From Enoplolaimus lenunculus (lineage: Eukaryota > Nematoda > Enoplea > Enoplida > Thoracostomopsidae), in NCBI GenBank assembly GCA_030248215.1, contig JASANG010000335.1, positions 166,780-230,779 on the forward strand: a DNA stretch of 64,000 nt, in the 5' to 3' direction. The translations under genes were made by a program, and so were the position numbers. How positions within the stretch are numbered: the stretch's first letter is position 1; every line of letters starts with the position of its first letter. Below the pieces are notes generated by a model, which saw nothing but the letters and a program-made list of their open reading frames with translations, made no database searches and was not told where the DNA came from. Below, piece by piece: positions 24,890 through 36,037 of this stretch.

Positions 24890-26060
24890 GCCCTCGTGGA
24901 ATCTTTAGAGGTTTATCTAGACCCTAAAAGCCTGTTTTATGACCACTACGCTACTCCCAAACTCATATAAATGTCATATGAAAAATTCAAAATTTTTCAA
25001 TTCTGGGTCATTTTGCCTCACGTGGACCCCAGACCCTAAAAGCATGTCTTATTAAAACTTTTTGGACCATTTTGGCCCTCTTGGACCCTTTAGACCTTAT
25101 TTAGGCCATAAAAGCCTGTTTTATGACCATTACGCTACTCCCAAACTCTTATAAATGTCTTATGAAAAACTTAAAAATTTTAGAAATTTTGACCATTTTG
25201 GTCCTCATGCACCCTTTAGAACCGTATCTAGACCCTAAAAACCTGTTTTATAAGCACTACTTAAGTCTCCAAGCCAATTGAATTGCATATAAAAACTCAA
25301 AATTTTTCTAATTTTGGGCCATTTTGGCCCTTTCTGACCCTTTAGAGCGTTATCTAGACCCTAAAAGCTTGTTTTATGACCACTACGCAACTCCAAAACT
25401 CATATAAATTTCATATGTAAAATTAAAATTTTTTTCGAATTTTAAGCCATTTTGCCCCTTTTGAACCCTTTAGAGCGTTATCTAAGTATAAAAGCTTGTT
25501 TTATGATCACTAGGTTACTCTCAAACTCATAAAAACGTCATACGAAAAATTCAAAATTTTTCGAATTTTAGCCCATTCTGCCCTTTCAAACCCTTCAGAG
25601 CGTTATCTAGACCCTAAAAACCTGCTCTATGACCATACGCAACTCCAATCTCGGGTAAACTTTATATAAAAACTCTAAATTTGTAAAATTTTGGATCAAT
25701 TTGGACTTTTCTCACCCCTCCGACCCTTATCTATACTATAAAATATGTTTTATGACCACAACGCCACTCCCCAAGTCAAGTAAACTTTATATAAAAAATT
25801 TAAGAATTTTAGAAATTTTCACCATTTTAACCCTTTCCGACCCTTTACACAATTATCTGGAACCTAAAAACGTGTTTTATGACAACTGTTACTCTGAAGC
25901 TCAAATTAACTTCATATGAAAAATTCAAAAATTGGCAAATTTTGATTCATTTTAACCCTCTAGGTAACCCTAAAGGCTTATCTATATTATAAACCGTGTT
26001 TTGTGAACACACATGTACTCTCCAAACCAAATAAAACTCATACACAAAAATCAAGATTTT
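24890..26060 (+). repeat. ~125-base tandem repeats in the right arm
   Basis: Nine degenerate units, each carrying CTAAAAGCCTGTTTTATGAC followed by CACTACGC-ACTCC. The TTATGAC-like word recurs near 24936, 25120, 25248, 25375, 25500, 25625, 25750, 25877 and 26000, so the spacing is 123-128 bases after the first. The left arm carries the mirror set. Confidence 0.8.
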
Positions 26061-26666
26061 TAGAAATTTGACCATTTTTTGATTTATATATAATATATAT
26101 TTTCACAATCGACAAAACAAAATTAGTACATTTGTATTCAATTCCGGAATCTAATACTCAATGCCCTGAAACAGTAAAATTTAACCTTAACTCAATCAGA
26201 CCCAAAAAATATACGCTTTGATCTAACCAGAGGATTAGAAGCGATAACGTTTACTAGCATCTAATAATTTATTTAATGTATAAAGTATCTCGCACACCAG
26301 CGTTATTGTTTTTTGAATACGCGCGTGTGTAAAAAGCGAATACCATAAAACCCAAGCACTAGCATTTTAACGTTGGGTTGGGATTATCCAACTCATCCGC
26401 CTTTCGTATCTTACTCGTCTGATGAGGAGGGGAGAGGAGGGATGTGCAAACCCCTCCTCCTACGAGTGCTGAAAATACAACAGAGGAGGAGTGCGTAAAC
26501 CCTACTAAAGCGAAGGAGGTAATGTGCTCAAACGCCCCTCCCTCCTCGAGGGGGAGGACTGCGCAAATCCCCCCCCGTCCTCCTCCTTCTCCTCCACCCT
26601 CCTCCGCTTTACGGAGGAGGAGGGAGGAGGAGGAGGAGGGGGCAAAACCGGCCTTTTTACACTACT
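25050..26666. repeat. Right inverted arm of the Polinton-like element
   Basis: Inverse complement of 20440-22060. Outer end CTTTTTACACTACT at 26652-26666. The outer 250 bases are CTCCTC-rich. The following flank is CCTTAAATAC, unrelated to the left flank. Confidence 0.8.
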
Positions 26667-26715
26667 CCTTAAATACATGGGGAACTAAACTGTACAAAAG
26701 CCAAGGCCGTATTTT

Positions 26716-26716
<1 letters not shown>

Positions 26717-26810
<94 letters not shown>
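26717..26810. repeat. (TA)n microsatellite
   Basis: About 45 uninterrupted TA dinucleotides shortly right of the Polinton-like element. They create spurious Ile/Tyr frames on both strands. Confidence 0.95.
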
Positions 26811-29800
26811 CTTGAAACGAAACGTTGAACTGCGATTGATTTTCAATTTTCAAGTGCTTTTATACATGGTAAACCCATCATTGAAAGCACTAAAACAATT
26901 TAAACGAGCTGCGAGCTGTCTTTCTTGTGGCCAGCTGACCTTGTTTTGTAGCGATTTTTTTCGAAACACTCATGGGAAAAACGCCCAGCTAAATATACAC
27001 ACAATAAATTTCTTTTGTTTTATCTTAAACTTGTTTTCTGTTTAAGTATCAATTTACAATTTAAGCACTTTCATATCGATAGATGTACATCTTGGCCTAT
27101 ATTCTCAAATATGTATAGCAACTATCATCATTTAATAATGTTTTCAAGTAGCCAAAGCTGTGTTTTAGGTGCTGGTACAAAATTGCTATTGAACATATCC
27201 TTGCATTTCCCTAAAATCCTGCCTACGTTTTCTGATATTAATCATGGATGTTGGTGTTTTTTCAATATTTTTTAATATGTTTGCATCAAGGATATATTTT
27301 CGGCCACGCGAAGTATCGTTTTCGCGTATATTCCGCTGTGATATCACAGTTTAAACAGTAAAAGTGTTTAGTTTTTATCTTCTGTAGACTTTTGAATTCG
27401 AAGCTTGCCTGCGTGACCTCCTTTAGTAACTAATGAACCGTGCAAACCTGTAGAAAGTACGTTTATAATACATTCGCATGGCAGCTTCCGTATGAAGAAA
27501 CTATTGGCCTGTATAGACAAAGGGGCCAGGGGTGTGTGCGCCCTGAAAAAGACTTGGCAACAGTTGTATGCCCCTCCTAAAAAATTTGTAGCCTCCCTAG
27601 TATGGGGAGCTGGTTAGGTGGCTGAGGAACAAATCATTTTAAGGACGCATAAAGTACATTTAACATGCTTTATAAAAACCCACTGAATCTATAGGTCATA
27701 AAATTTCTCGCTTTTACTAATCTTGCGCGGCAAAAGCTTTTATATCAGGTTATACCTTTCCGCAAATAATATCTTGCGCTACAACACATTTGTTATTGCT
27801 TAATTTTCAGTGCTGGGAGGGATTTTGCAAAAAACCGGCGAAAACCGCAATATTTGCCATCGCATTAGAGATATTTGCTAAAATTAGCTAACTGAACATA
27901 TTTTAAATACTATATTTTCATTTTCCTATGGTTTCACTTTCGGCTCGGACTCCTGCAAATGTGGTCAACCTCCGGCTCTGAAATTTTTCACCTCCGGATA
28001 CATCCTGGTCGTTATGAGTATTTATTCATAAACAAAACATCGCTAAGAACTGAAGGAGAAACAGTACTGTGTTTAATACAATGGCCAGTTTTTGTGCCAA
28101 ATGTGTTTTGCAAGAAATGTCACTTGTTAGTCTATATTTTTATAGCTAAAATTAAAACGCACAGCATAAGCAATTTGTGTATCGTTTCGGCGTAAAAAAA
28201 CTTCGTTTAGTGACGTTTGGCATAAAGATTTATACATAGGCCGTGTATCACATATGCTTAAATTTTGAAGTGCCACTGCCACTACTTTGAGATTTTAGTA
28301 TTACAAATCTTGCAGCTACTTTTACTAGTATCCACTTTCTAACGAAACAGTTTTAGACTGTATTTTTAGCGTTCTTGGAAACCGCTTAACGGTGTCTTTG
28401 GAAGATGCAACGGCAAGTTATCTTGCTTAACGGACCTTGAAACTGAATGGAGGGGCGTTCAGGGGGACAGCAGCGTCCTGAATGGAAAGCAAAAAAGTGC
28501 CCTATTACACTACATACGCATACGTTCCATTGCAGAACGTTCTTTGTAGTATATTGGCAACGGAAATTGAACTGAGAACGTCCCCCCACGTTTCAGTGCC
28601 TGCGGGGGAAGTAAAAACGTGCCTCCAATATTTCTCCTAATATATACAACGAAAAAGATATACAATACTAAAACAATGGTAGCTGCTTGATCTTTGTAGA
28701 GAGAAAATTTATGGGTTTCCGCTCGCTGTCATATTAAGAAATGGCATTTTGCATTTTTGTGCAAATTTTAGTTCGAATGTGGATTACGAATACGGTATTT
28801 AGTTTTTCCTGTATCGGACTGTATTATGTTTCTTAGACCATTCACTTACTTTAGAATTCACTTATATTTGAGGCGGATAACAAAATTATTATTGCTCTCA
28901 AATATGTGAGGTTATAGAAAGTCAAAATCTAGGTATACGCCTTCTAATCGTCAACTCTTTCCAAAAATAAATGACTTGCAAAAAACGGTGTTTTTGTGGT
29001 CAAAAATTATGATAATACGAGACCAACATTGTTTTTTTTTAAATAAAAAACACAAATTTGTAGACAACTGCAATAATTTTAAAACACTACTAAAATTTAC
29101 GACTACAAAAATGTTTATGCTTCGGTAAATTTATCCACGACTGGTAGAGAAGTTTATTGTTTTTATATCGATATATTCGGTAAATTCAAATATTATTCGG
29201 ATATAAAAACGGTTTGAATGACCGAACGTGGTGGGTATTATGCTTTAATGGCTGTTTCGCAGAGACATGACTTGAATACTCGTGTGAATTAAAGTCAGTT
29301 TCGAACATAAATCAGAGGACACACTTAAATTTGAAGATCGCCGTTTGTGAGACATTTTAACATTTTCAGAAAAGTCAACTGTGACATCACAAGGTTGCCG
29401 CCACCAGCTCAAAATTCGTGCAGATTTTCCCCGCAATTCAGTATTTGGAAAGATTAAAATTTTACTTGGAAGCATTAGTCAAAGCTACAAATGTTAAGTT
29501 CAGTTCTTAACTGGAGTTTAAATCCGACGTATGTCTGACAGCACAGCCAATATGCTGTCTTACTCAGAAGTGCATTTTGACCCTTATTAATTATAGGAGT
29601 GTGCCCACTGGAAAGCATGGTTTCTGGGGTAATAGAAACTTGAAAGGTAAGCGTTAAGGCTTAGAATTAGACTTATGTTCTGGTTTTGGATTACGTTTAA
29701 TAGGGTCAGATTAAGCCTTAAGCTTAATGGGCTAACTCTACAATTTACATGGGCCGTAAATTTTATATATTTAGCACTGAAATGTAAATGCAGTAGTTTT

Positions 29801-30106
29801 TTAAAAAGTTCACACTTCCAGTTAGTATTTTAAAATAAATTAATTTAATTCATGCTCACCATAGGATGTTCTGTAAGAGATCATCATGACAAGTCACCAG
29901 TTATTCGTCATGTAGTTTTGGGAAATTGTGTTCGGGTGGCTAAGGACATATAAACAAAAGAACATACTAAAAACCAGTACGTTAAATTATGTTAAGCACT
30001 TAAACCAAATTTCCGCGTTCAGCCCTCAGCCAACAGCACTCGGATATGAAAAACAAGCAATAAATGGCGTAATTTCAGGTGTACGCTCATTTGCGTTTAA
30101 TGTTAA

Positions 30107-30555
30107 CTACTGTAGTGACCCGAATAAAAGGGGGGACTGATATTTATTTCGCCTCTCCAGAGGGTCCCCCTTGTTATTCGGTTACAGACTGTTATTTATT
30201 TTTAACCGACGCTCCACCGCCCTTCGTTACTGATAATATATCCGGTACTGTAATTATCCGTTGAATTAAACGTTTATTTGTCTTGTGTCAATAGCTTGAG
30301 CGATAATACAACGTTATACTTAGGAATGTACTTTCAAAGTTTAAGTACGCTTTAAAGTTTCGAACTCAAATTATTTGATCCTGGAGTCATTTATGCGCTA
30401 CAATTAGGGTTAATTGACATTTATGAACTCTAATTAGGGTTTAGGGACTGTATCCGCTTACGGACTCTTATTAGGGATACGGACTCCAATTGATTCGGAC
30501 TCAAAATGGGGACCCCCTCATATTACCCTCCTTCTTATTCGGGTCAATACAGTAG
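30107..30555. mobile_element. MITE with CTACTGTA-TGACCCGAAT inverted ends
   Basis: Left end CTACTGTAGTGACCCGAATA and, reversed, right end CTACTGTATTGACCCGAATA. ~450 bases, with repeated GGACTCTAATTAGGG words inside. No coding capacity and no certain target duplication. Confidence 0.6.
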
Positions 30556-30948
30556 TCAATGTGGTTGCAAGATTTGCAACGCCAACGTCAACATCTCAAA
30601 CTCAAACCATATGAATCAGAGCATAGCTTTCAGTACAGATTGCGAAAGTTTACAATGTTATGTCAACACTAAGATTAGATACCATTGGATACCGGCGAAT
30701 TTTACGAGGATAATGAAATTTTTTGAACAGATTTTGCCAAACGCAAATTTTATTAGTAATTCAAGATGTTAACACAAATTTCTTACGTTGTAACCGTCGA
30801 ATTAATCTTAGTTATAAAGCTGAACAACCAACATATGTTTTTGGGCATATATTGCGCATTGAATAGGTTTGTTTTTGGCACTTCTACCAACATCCTGACA
30901 GTTAAAACGCAAATGTACAAAATTTTTCACTTGTTTGTAAATTTTCTA

Positions 30949-31145
30949 CGCTGCAAAAAATGGTGAATCAAATTGACTCTCTCCGAAATAGGCTTTTCCT
31001 GACTACACAAACTGAGTCAAAATTCGACTCCGCTACAGCGAAATTGTGAATTTGACTCTGGCGGAGTCGAATTTTGACTCAGTTTGTGTAGTAAGGAAAA
31101 GCCTATTTCGGAGAGAGTCAATTTGACTCACCATTTTTTGCAGTG
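30949..31145. mobile_element. TA-flanked near-perfect palindromic MITE
   Basis: 197 bases flanked by TA. The two halves are nearly perfect inverse complements, with outer ends C(A/G)CTGCAAAAAATGGTGA and a short loop near 31040-31055. TA duplication plus palindromic structure fits a Tc1/mariner-derived MITE. A sister copy is at 59706-59884. Confidence 0.75.
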
Positions 31146-31848
31146 TACAAGCTTTTCAGGAACTAGTGAAAACCTTAAGATGTTTACCGTTACAAGATTT
31201 TCATCCACTTTGATCACTATACTATCTAGCCGTAGGAAACAATCGACAGCTGTATTTTGTGGAACATTTTTAGGCTTCCCCTACACTAAAGTGTTAATTT
31301 GATATAATGAAAAGTTTCCAACACACTATTGTTTACTATTTATCAAAACGTAAGCTTATACCGAGGTTTAGGCCAAACCTGAACCTCGGTGTTGTATTTC
31401 TAGTCCACAGGTTTTCTAAATTCTGTTTAAAGTTGTATTGGATGGGTAAAAGTCGAGACAAGATAGATTAATTGCATAGAACTATGTAAATCAACATATT
31501 AATCTCCGAAATACTGTTAATTTTTTTGTTTATATAACAGCTATTTTCTCAAGGCTGCTAGGGCATAGTTTTTACCGGCGTCACATGGGTCGGTTAATAA
31601 TCAATTGTAAGGGGGGCGAGGTGGGCCGGCCGTAGGCTGTTCGATTTCGATCTCTGCCTCAGCATATATTTATTAATGTACTCATTACGTGTGGGGGTAA
31701 GTATAAAACAAGTGAGAGTTATCGGCCGAAGTTCACTTTGCAAGTGGTGGACCGTTAAAACAAGCGACTGATTAAATCACATTACGCTATTTTAAATTCA
31801 ATTTACGCTTAACGTTTATAGTTGAGTAGTCGACCTCGACATAAGAAG

Positions 31849-32180
31849 ATTTTAAAACGACTTGTTATTTATGCCATGTTCTGAGACATGGTCTTCAAGG
31901 GCGTAGAAAACGGGTTTTAGGGGCCAAACCCTAACCTGCGCTTTGTGATTTTTGTCAAGGAATCTGTTACGAAAATTTTCAGTTGACGTAACACCGGAAA
32001 CCGATGCTTTTAGTTGATTTTATAACGACTTGTTATTTATACCATGTTCTGAGACATGCTACTCAAGGATTTTGCCAACTGGTTCTAGGGGCCAAACCCT
32101 AGCCCACGCTGTGATTTTTGTCCAGGAATCTTTTACGATTTTTCAGTTGACGTAACACCGGAAACCGATGCTTTTAGTTG
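31849..32180. repeat. Tandem doublet of a ~165-base unit
   Basis: Units 31849-32015 and 32016-32180 share CGACTTGTTATTTATGCC, GGGGCCAAACCCTA and CAGTTGACGTAACACCGGAA, with modest divergence. Confidence 0.8.
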
Positions 32181-33835
32181 GACCGTAACCACCCTTTTGT
32201 AAATCTGGCTACGCCTTCCAGATTATGTTCTGATAGTAGCAGGAGTACTTTGACAAGGAAGCCTTTAGCGAACTTTTATCAATGTTTATTGATCTGTACC
32301 GTTTCTGTTTAAGTGTTTCGCTTAAAACCTCACCGTTTGTGATGTATGTTTATATTCCATTCGGTAGTTTTTGACATTTTTCCAATACTGGTTTTTTCCG
32401 CGAGATTTGTAGGCACGTTTCAATCTAAACTTTAGCACGCTTATAAAACGCACGATGTAATTGTCTTTCAGGAACGTTGACAGGATTTAATGTCTCGGAG
32501 GTATCACTATTTTAGTACAGAATCTAGAAATTTATTCTAAATCATGAAACATTCCTCTCTTATAGATACTACTGGGAATTTTTTCATTATTACCCCTTCT
32601 TGAATATTTTCTATTTCATGTATGATGTAACTTCAAGGTAAGATGCAATTCCAAGTCTCTCGAGTTAGAGGCGTATACGGTGACCACTCAGGTGTTGGAA
32701 CTTGACTCTCGGACGGTCTGTCACCTCTTGTACAGATTTTGAACTGCGCATATTTGTTAGAATTGTTAAACACTGCTTACATTGTCTGTGTTGCTCGTAT
32801 ACTTGTATTTAGTTGCTCACAGTATGCTTTGTGAGTTAAAGGGTTAATTCTCTGCAAATTTGGAAAAAGTACATATCTTCATTTCTTCATCCATGTATTG
32901 GTATCTTAATCCCGTGAGAAAGACCCAGACATTTGTTTCATCATCACAGGAAAGGGTTTCTTTACGATGTACAGTGGTAAATAAATGGAGATGGGGATAT
33001 ACTTATTTCTCGTCATCCCTATTGAGCTGAAAATTTTGCAATTCAGATAGTTGGTCTGAAGCTTACATTATGTTTTCTAGGCAAATATCTGAAAACATGG
33101 CGCAGCGACAACTTCAGTTTTTGCGCCAAAGTCGCAACTTGAAATCTTAAAGTATTCAAGTTCGTTAAAAACAAACTGTTATATATACTAGAAAAAACAA
33201 CAAAACTGTAGTTTTCCTACCAAAGTTGAAAATTCCCCCGTCTCAACAATTTCGTTTTTTGTGGGGCTGCGGATCCCAGGAACCCCCTTCGATTTAAAAA
33301 GGACTAAGCAGGGTAGGGGTTTCCACCCCAAGCCTCCCGCAGTAAACGCTGTCATACTTACGCGCCAAAACAGTTCAAAACTCTCAGTAATTTTAGCTCT
33401 TTCAACAATAAAATGCTTAGTGCAAGAGGTTTGGGGGAGCAGCAGCCTCATTCCTGTATTCCTTCAAATTGCAGGGGGTTCAGTGAGGCGTGCGGCAGCC
33501 CCTGACAAACATATCGCATAATTAACGAAAAATTATCGCACTAGAAACTGGTTTTAAAAATGGAAAACAAAACATTTTTATGTTACAAGTGGAAAAGTTT
33601 ACCCCACATCTGCGTAGTGGCGATGGGAAACTTCCCGATCTGGGCTGCATAACAGGAACCAGTATCTAAATTTTTTATTAAAATTAGTAGTAAAATTTGG
33701 TTTGGCTTCTTGCTTGCTTCGATCGTGAGTTCTTTTGACTCGTAAATTACGCGCTCTCGTCAGAATTTCTACATCCGTAAATTGTATTGCGCAAACAATT
33801 CATACGCCACTGAACTTCGCAAAATATCTACAAAA

Positions 33836-33935
33836 CGTAACGGCCTTCGGGGTCGAGCGTCAACGTCTAAAAGGTGACTGGTGACGGTAAACTTGTCTCA
33901 TTGAAGAGTCTGGGGTTCGAATCTTATAAATATGG
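33836..33935 (+). repeat. tRNA-like repeat, divergent copy
   Basis: Shares GGGTCGAGCGTCAA and a box-B-like GGGGTTCGAATCTT with the tRNA-derived family at 60904-62337; the A-box part is weak (GGTGACTGGTGACGG). Confidence 0.5.
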
Positions 33936-34649
33936 AATTTAAATTGCTAATGTTAGAAAGAATTACGCCAATTTGTCGTAATAAATTTTTAAGAGTGTCA
34001 TATGAGCGATATAGCATAGAAGCATTTTCAGTAGCTATTATTAGTTATTTGTACCTACAGAAAGTGCTTTCATATTGTTACATTTCATACATCTGCTGCG
34101 AACAATGTTGCTAAGTGTACATCAAATTTTAATTCGACAGATATTCGACGAAACGGAATGTCCAAGTTTAGTTAAAAAAGTTAGAATTTGAAAAATTATT
34201 ATAAAATGGTTAAATCGTTTTAATTTCAATATTTTAGTTTGCTAAGAAGACTCAACAAACTAGAATCGAGAACTGTATTCCAGGTATCAGGTTACACGAT
34301 GCAATGGTGTATAAAATTAAAGGCACAACACAATTTCTGTTTTGGCAATAGTTTTTTGAGCCGCTGGAGTGAAAAATAAAAATCAAAAGTCTCAGTAATT
34401 AAAGGATACACAATTGTTGACTTTTGAGTCGGACGGCTGTTAATTTCTCATGAAAGCTCAAGCTCAAATAGAATAACAGTCATTGTTTTTACCTCAAAGT
34501 ACAGCGTTAGCATATACATTTTTATATCGTGAATATTTTGAACAACTTTACCTCAAATGTGTCTCGAAAAAGACAGCACTGGAAGATATTCAATCCCCAG
34601 GCCGGCCGGATGGCCAGATCACGCACCATCCTACATCGATCGGCTAACT

Positions 34650-35095
34650 CAATGGACTGATGCATCATCTCATCCACAACTGACAGGTCTGATGCATCAT
34701 CTCATCCACAACTGATAGGACTGGTGCATCATCTCATCCACAACTGACAGGTCTGATGCATCATCTCATCCGCAACTGACAGGACTGTTGCATCATCTCA
34801 TCCGCAACTGACAGTTCTGATGCATCATCTCATCCGCAACTGACAGGACTGATGCATCATCTCATCCGCAACTGACAGGACTGATGCATCATCTCATCCG
34901 CAACTGACAGGACTGATGCATCATCTCATCCGCAACTGACAGGACTGATGCATCATCTCATTCACAACTGACAGGACTGATGCATCATCTCATCCGCAAC
35001 TGGCAGGACTGATGCATCATCTCATCCACAACTGACAGGACTGATGCATCATCTCATCCGCAACTGACAGGACTGATGCATCATCTCATCCACTG
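34650..35095. repeat. 32-base satellite array
   Basis: About 14 direct copies of a 32-base unit, GACTGATGCATCATCTCATC plus CGCAACTGACAG, with very few variants (CCGC/CCAC, GACT/GTCT). TGATGCATCA inside is a perfect palindrome. There are no variable spacers, so this is a simple tandem satellite. Confidence 0.95.
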
Positions 35096-35100
35096 TAAAG

Positions 35101-35244
35101 TACGTGGCTGTGTGGAGAAAAACGTTGCACATTCCAAACCGTAAATTTCGAAATTCTATTGAATTTGAGGATACGCTACCCGTTTTTGTATCACAAGGGA
35201 AAAAAATTGGCCGCGCCAAACCTTTACGAGTTAAAGTGCAATAC
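35101..35244 (+). CDS. Possible orphan internal exon, unknown protein
   Basis: 48 codons starting after AG (GTAAAG|TAC) and ending at a strong donor (AATAC|GTAAGT), phase 0 at both ends. The product is protein-like: it contains VAVWRKTLHIPNRKFR, EFEDTLPVFVSQGKKIG and AKPLRVKVQY, balanced in charge and unlike the repeat translations around it. I do not recognise the family and found no partner exon nearby. It follows the 32-base satellite almost directly. It may belong to a gene with small, distant exons or be a relic. Confidence 0.35.
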
Positions 35245-35824
35245 GTAAGTACGCTATTAACTAAGCTAGTCACTGAGCGTTTGAAAAAGCAAAAGTTCTA
35301 TGCGTTAGTTAGTTGGATTTGAAATTATGTTGTTTCTAGTAAGCGTTCAGATGTAAAATTCATTGGAGCTATGAAGAGAAACTTCATTAAAGTGCAAATC
35401 ACCAGCGATCTTATAATACTGGTTTAACTTCAGTCGCCAGATAAAACAATTCTCATTTGCCTGGGTAAAGCGTAGGTCGCGTAAAGTATCCTTTCCCTCA
35501 TTCCAATCTGAGCTCATCAAATAAACAGTGCTAAAGGTTAATGTTGCTACCTGAAAACTGTTGTGAAGTTAGGTGTCTGCTTTTGTTCACAGTAACTCTC
35601 CTATGGCTTAAATAACAAGCACCGAGATTCGATTCCAAAACTTTTACCAGATCAAATTCTAAACCGTTTACGTAAATACTGACATTGAAACTGTGTGGTA
35701 CTTGTTTGTTTAGTTCCCCCACTGGGGTTAATTTACTAGATTAAGCATTAAATTTTGCATCGAACAGGTTTTAGAAATGAAACAAGTAACAAAATTGTTG
35801 TGGGTTATGTTTTATACCATGTTC

Positions 35825-36037
35825 GGCCCATGTGTGGAACAGGCCGGAACAATAGTATAAGCATATTTCAAAGCCTAAGCCTAAGCCTATGCGTACGGAT
35901 GAGGCTATTCCTAAGCCTAAGCCTAAGCCTAAGCCTAAGCCTGAGCCTAAGCCTAAGGAAAAAAATAGTCTAAAGCTTAAACTGACTCCATTATAGCCTT
36001 TCCGGAAAACGATCCGGTCCTGTTCTATACATGGGCC
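35825..36037. mobile_element. hAT-type MITE with (TAAGCC)n array
   Basis: 213 bases in the family consensus, left end GGCCCATGTGTGGAACAGG and right end the inverse of GGCCCATGTATAGAACAGG. Flanking 8-mers CCATGTTC and CCATATTC match at 7 of 8, a slightly decayed hAT duplication. The interior has two runs of TAAGCC, the complement of TTAGGC. Confidence 0.8.

Larger units (their letters stand above)
20440..26666. mobile_element. Polinton-like element fossil with 1.6-kb inverted arms
   Basis: About 6.2 kb. Terminal inverted repeats of ~1.6 kb each (about 20440-22060 and 25050-26666) end in AGTAGTGTAAAA and its complement. Between them lie a polymerase-B-type frame on the minus strand (22108-24174) and a promoter-like cassette (24510-24740). 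A protein-primed type B DNA polymerase within long inverted repeats is the hallmark of Polintons/Mavericks and related virus-like elements. Only one of the usual Polinton parts is recognisable (no integrase, ATPase, protease or capsid part), so the element is broken and much reduced. Arm-to-arm similarity is high in the outer parts, suggesting moderate age. Flanking 6-mers do not match exactly. Confidence 0.75.
26811..35100. other. Intergenic region, no recognisable gene
   Basis: No frame with a recognisable protein. Contents seen: a CCCCTCC-type old MITE fragment near 27515-27620, a degenerate TTAGGC-bearing fragment near 29590-29755, and an inverted-repeat element at 30107-30555. Further right are the palindromic MITE at 30949-31145, a ~165-base tandem doublet (31849-32180), a tRNA-like repeat near 33836-33935 and the 32-base satellite from ~34650. 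The rest is unremarkable AT-rich DNA. Confidence 0.55.

Noticed and set aside
26444-26853. Frames ending in long Ile/Tyr runs
   Set aside because: The run is a (TA)n microsatellite and the start is the CTCCTC-rich tip of an inverted arm.
33188-33521. Overlapping 87-codon frames on both strands
   Set aside because: Open on both strands without protein-like features; likely repeat-derived.
34650-35095. CRISPR-like array of 32-base direct repeats
   Set aside because: Repeats are head to tail with no spacers, and the DNA is from an animal; it is a satellite.
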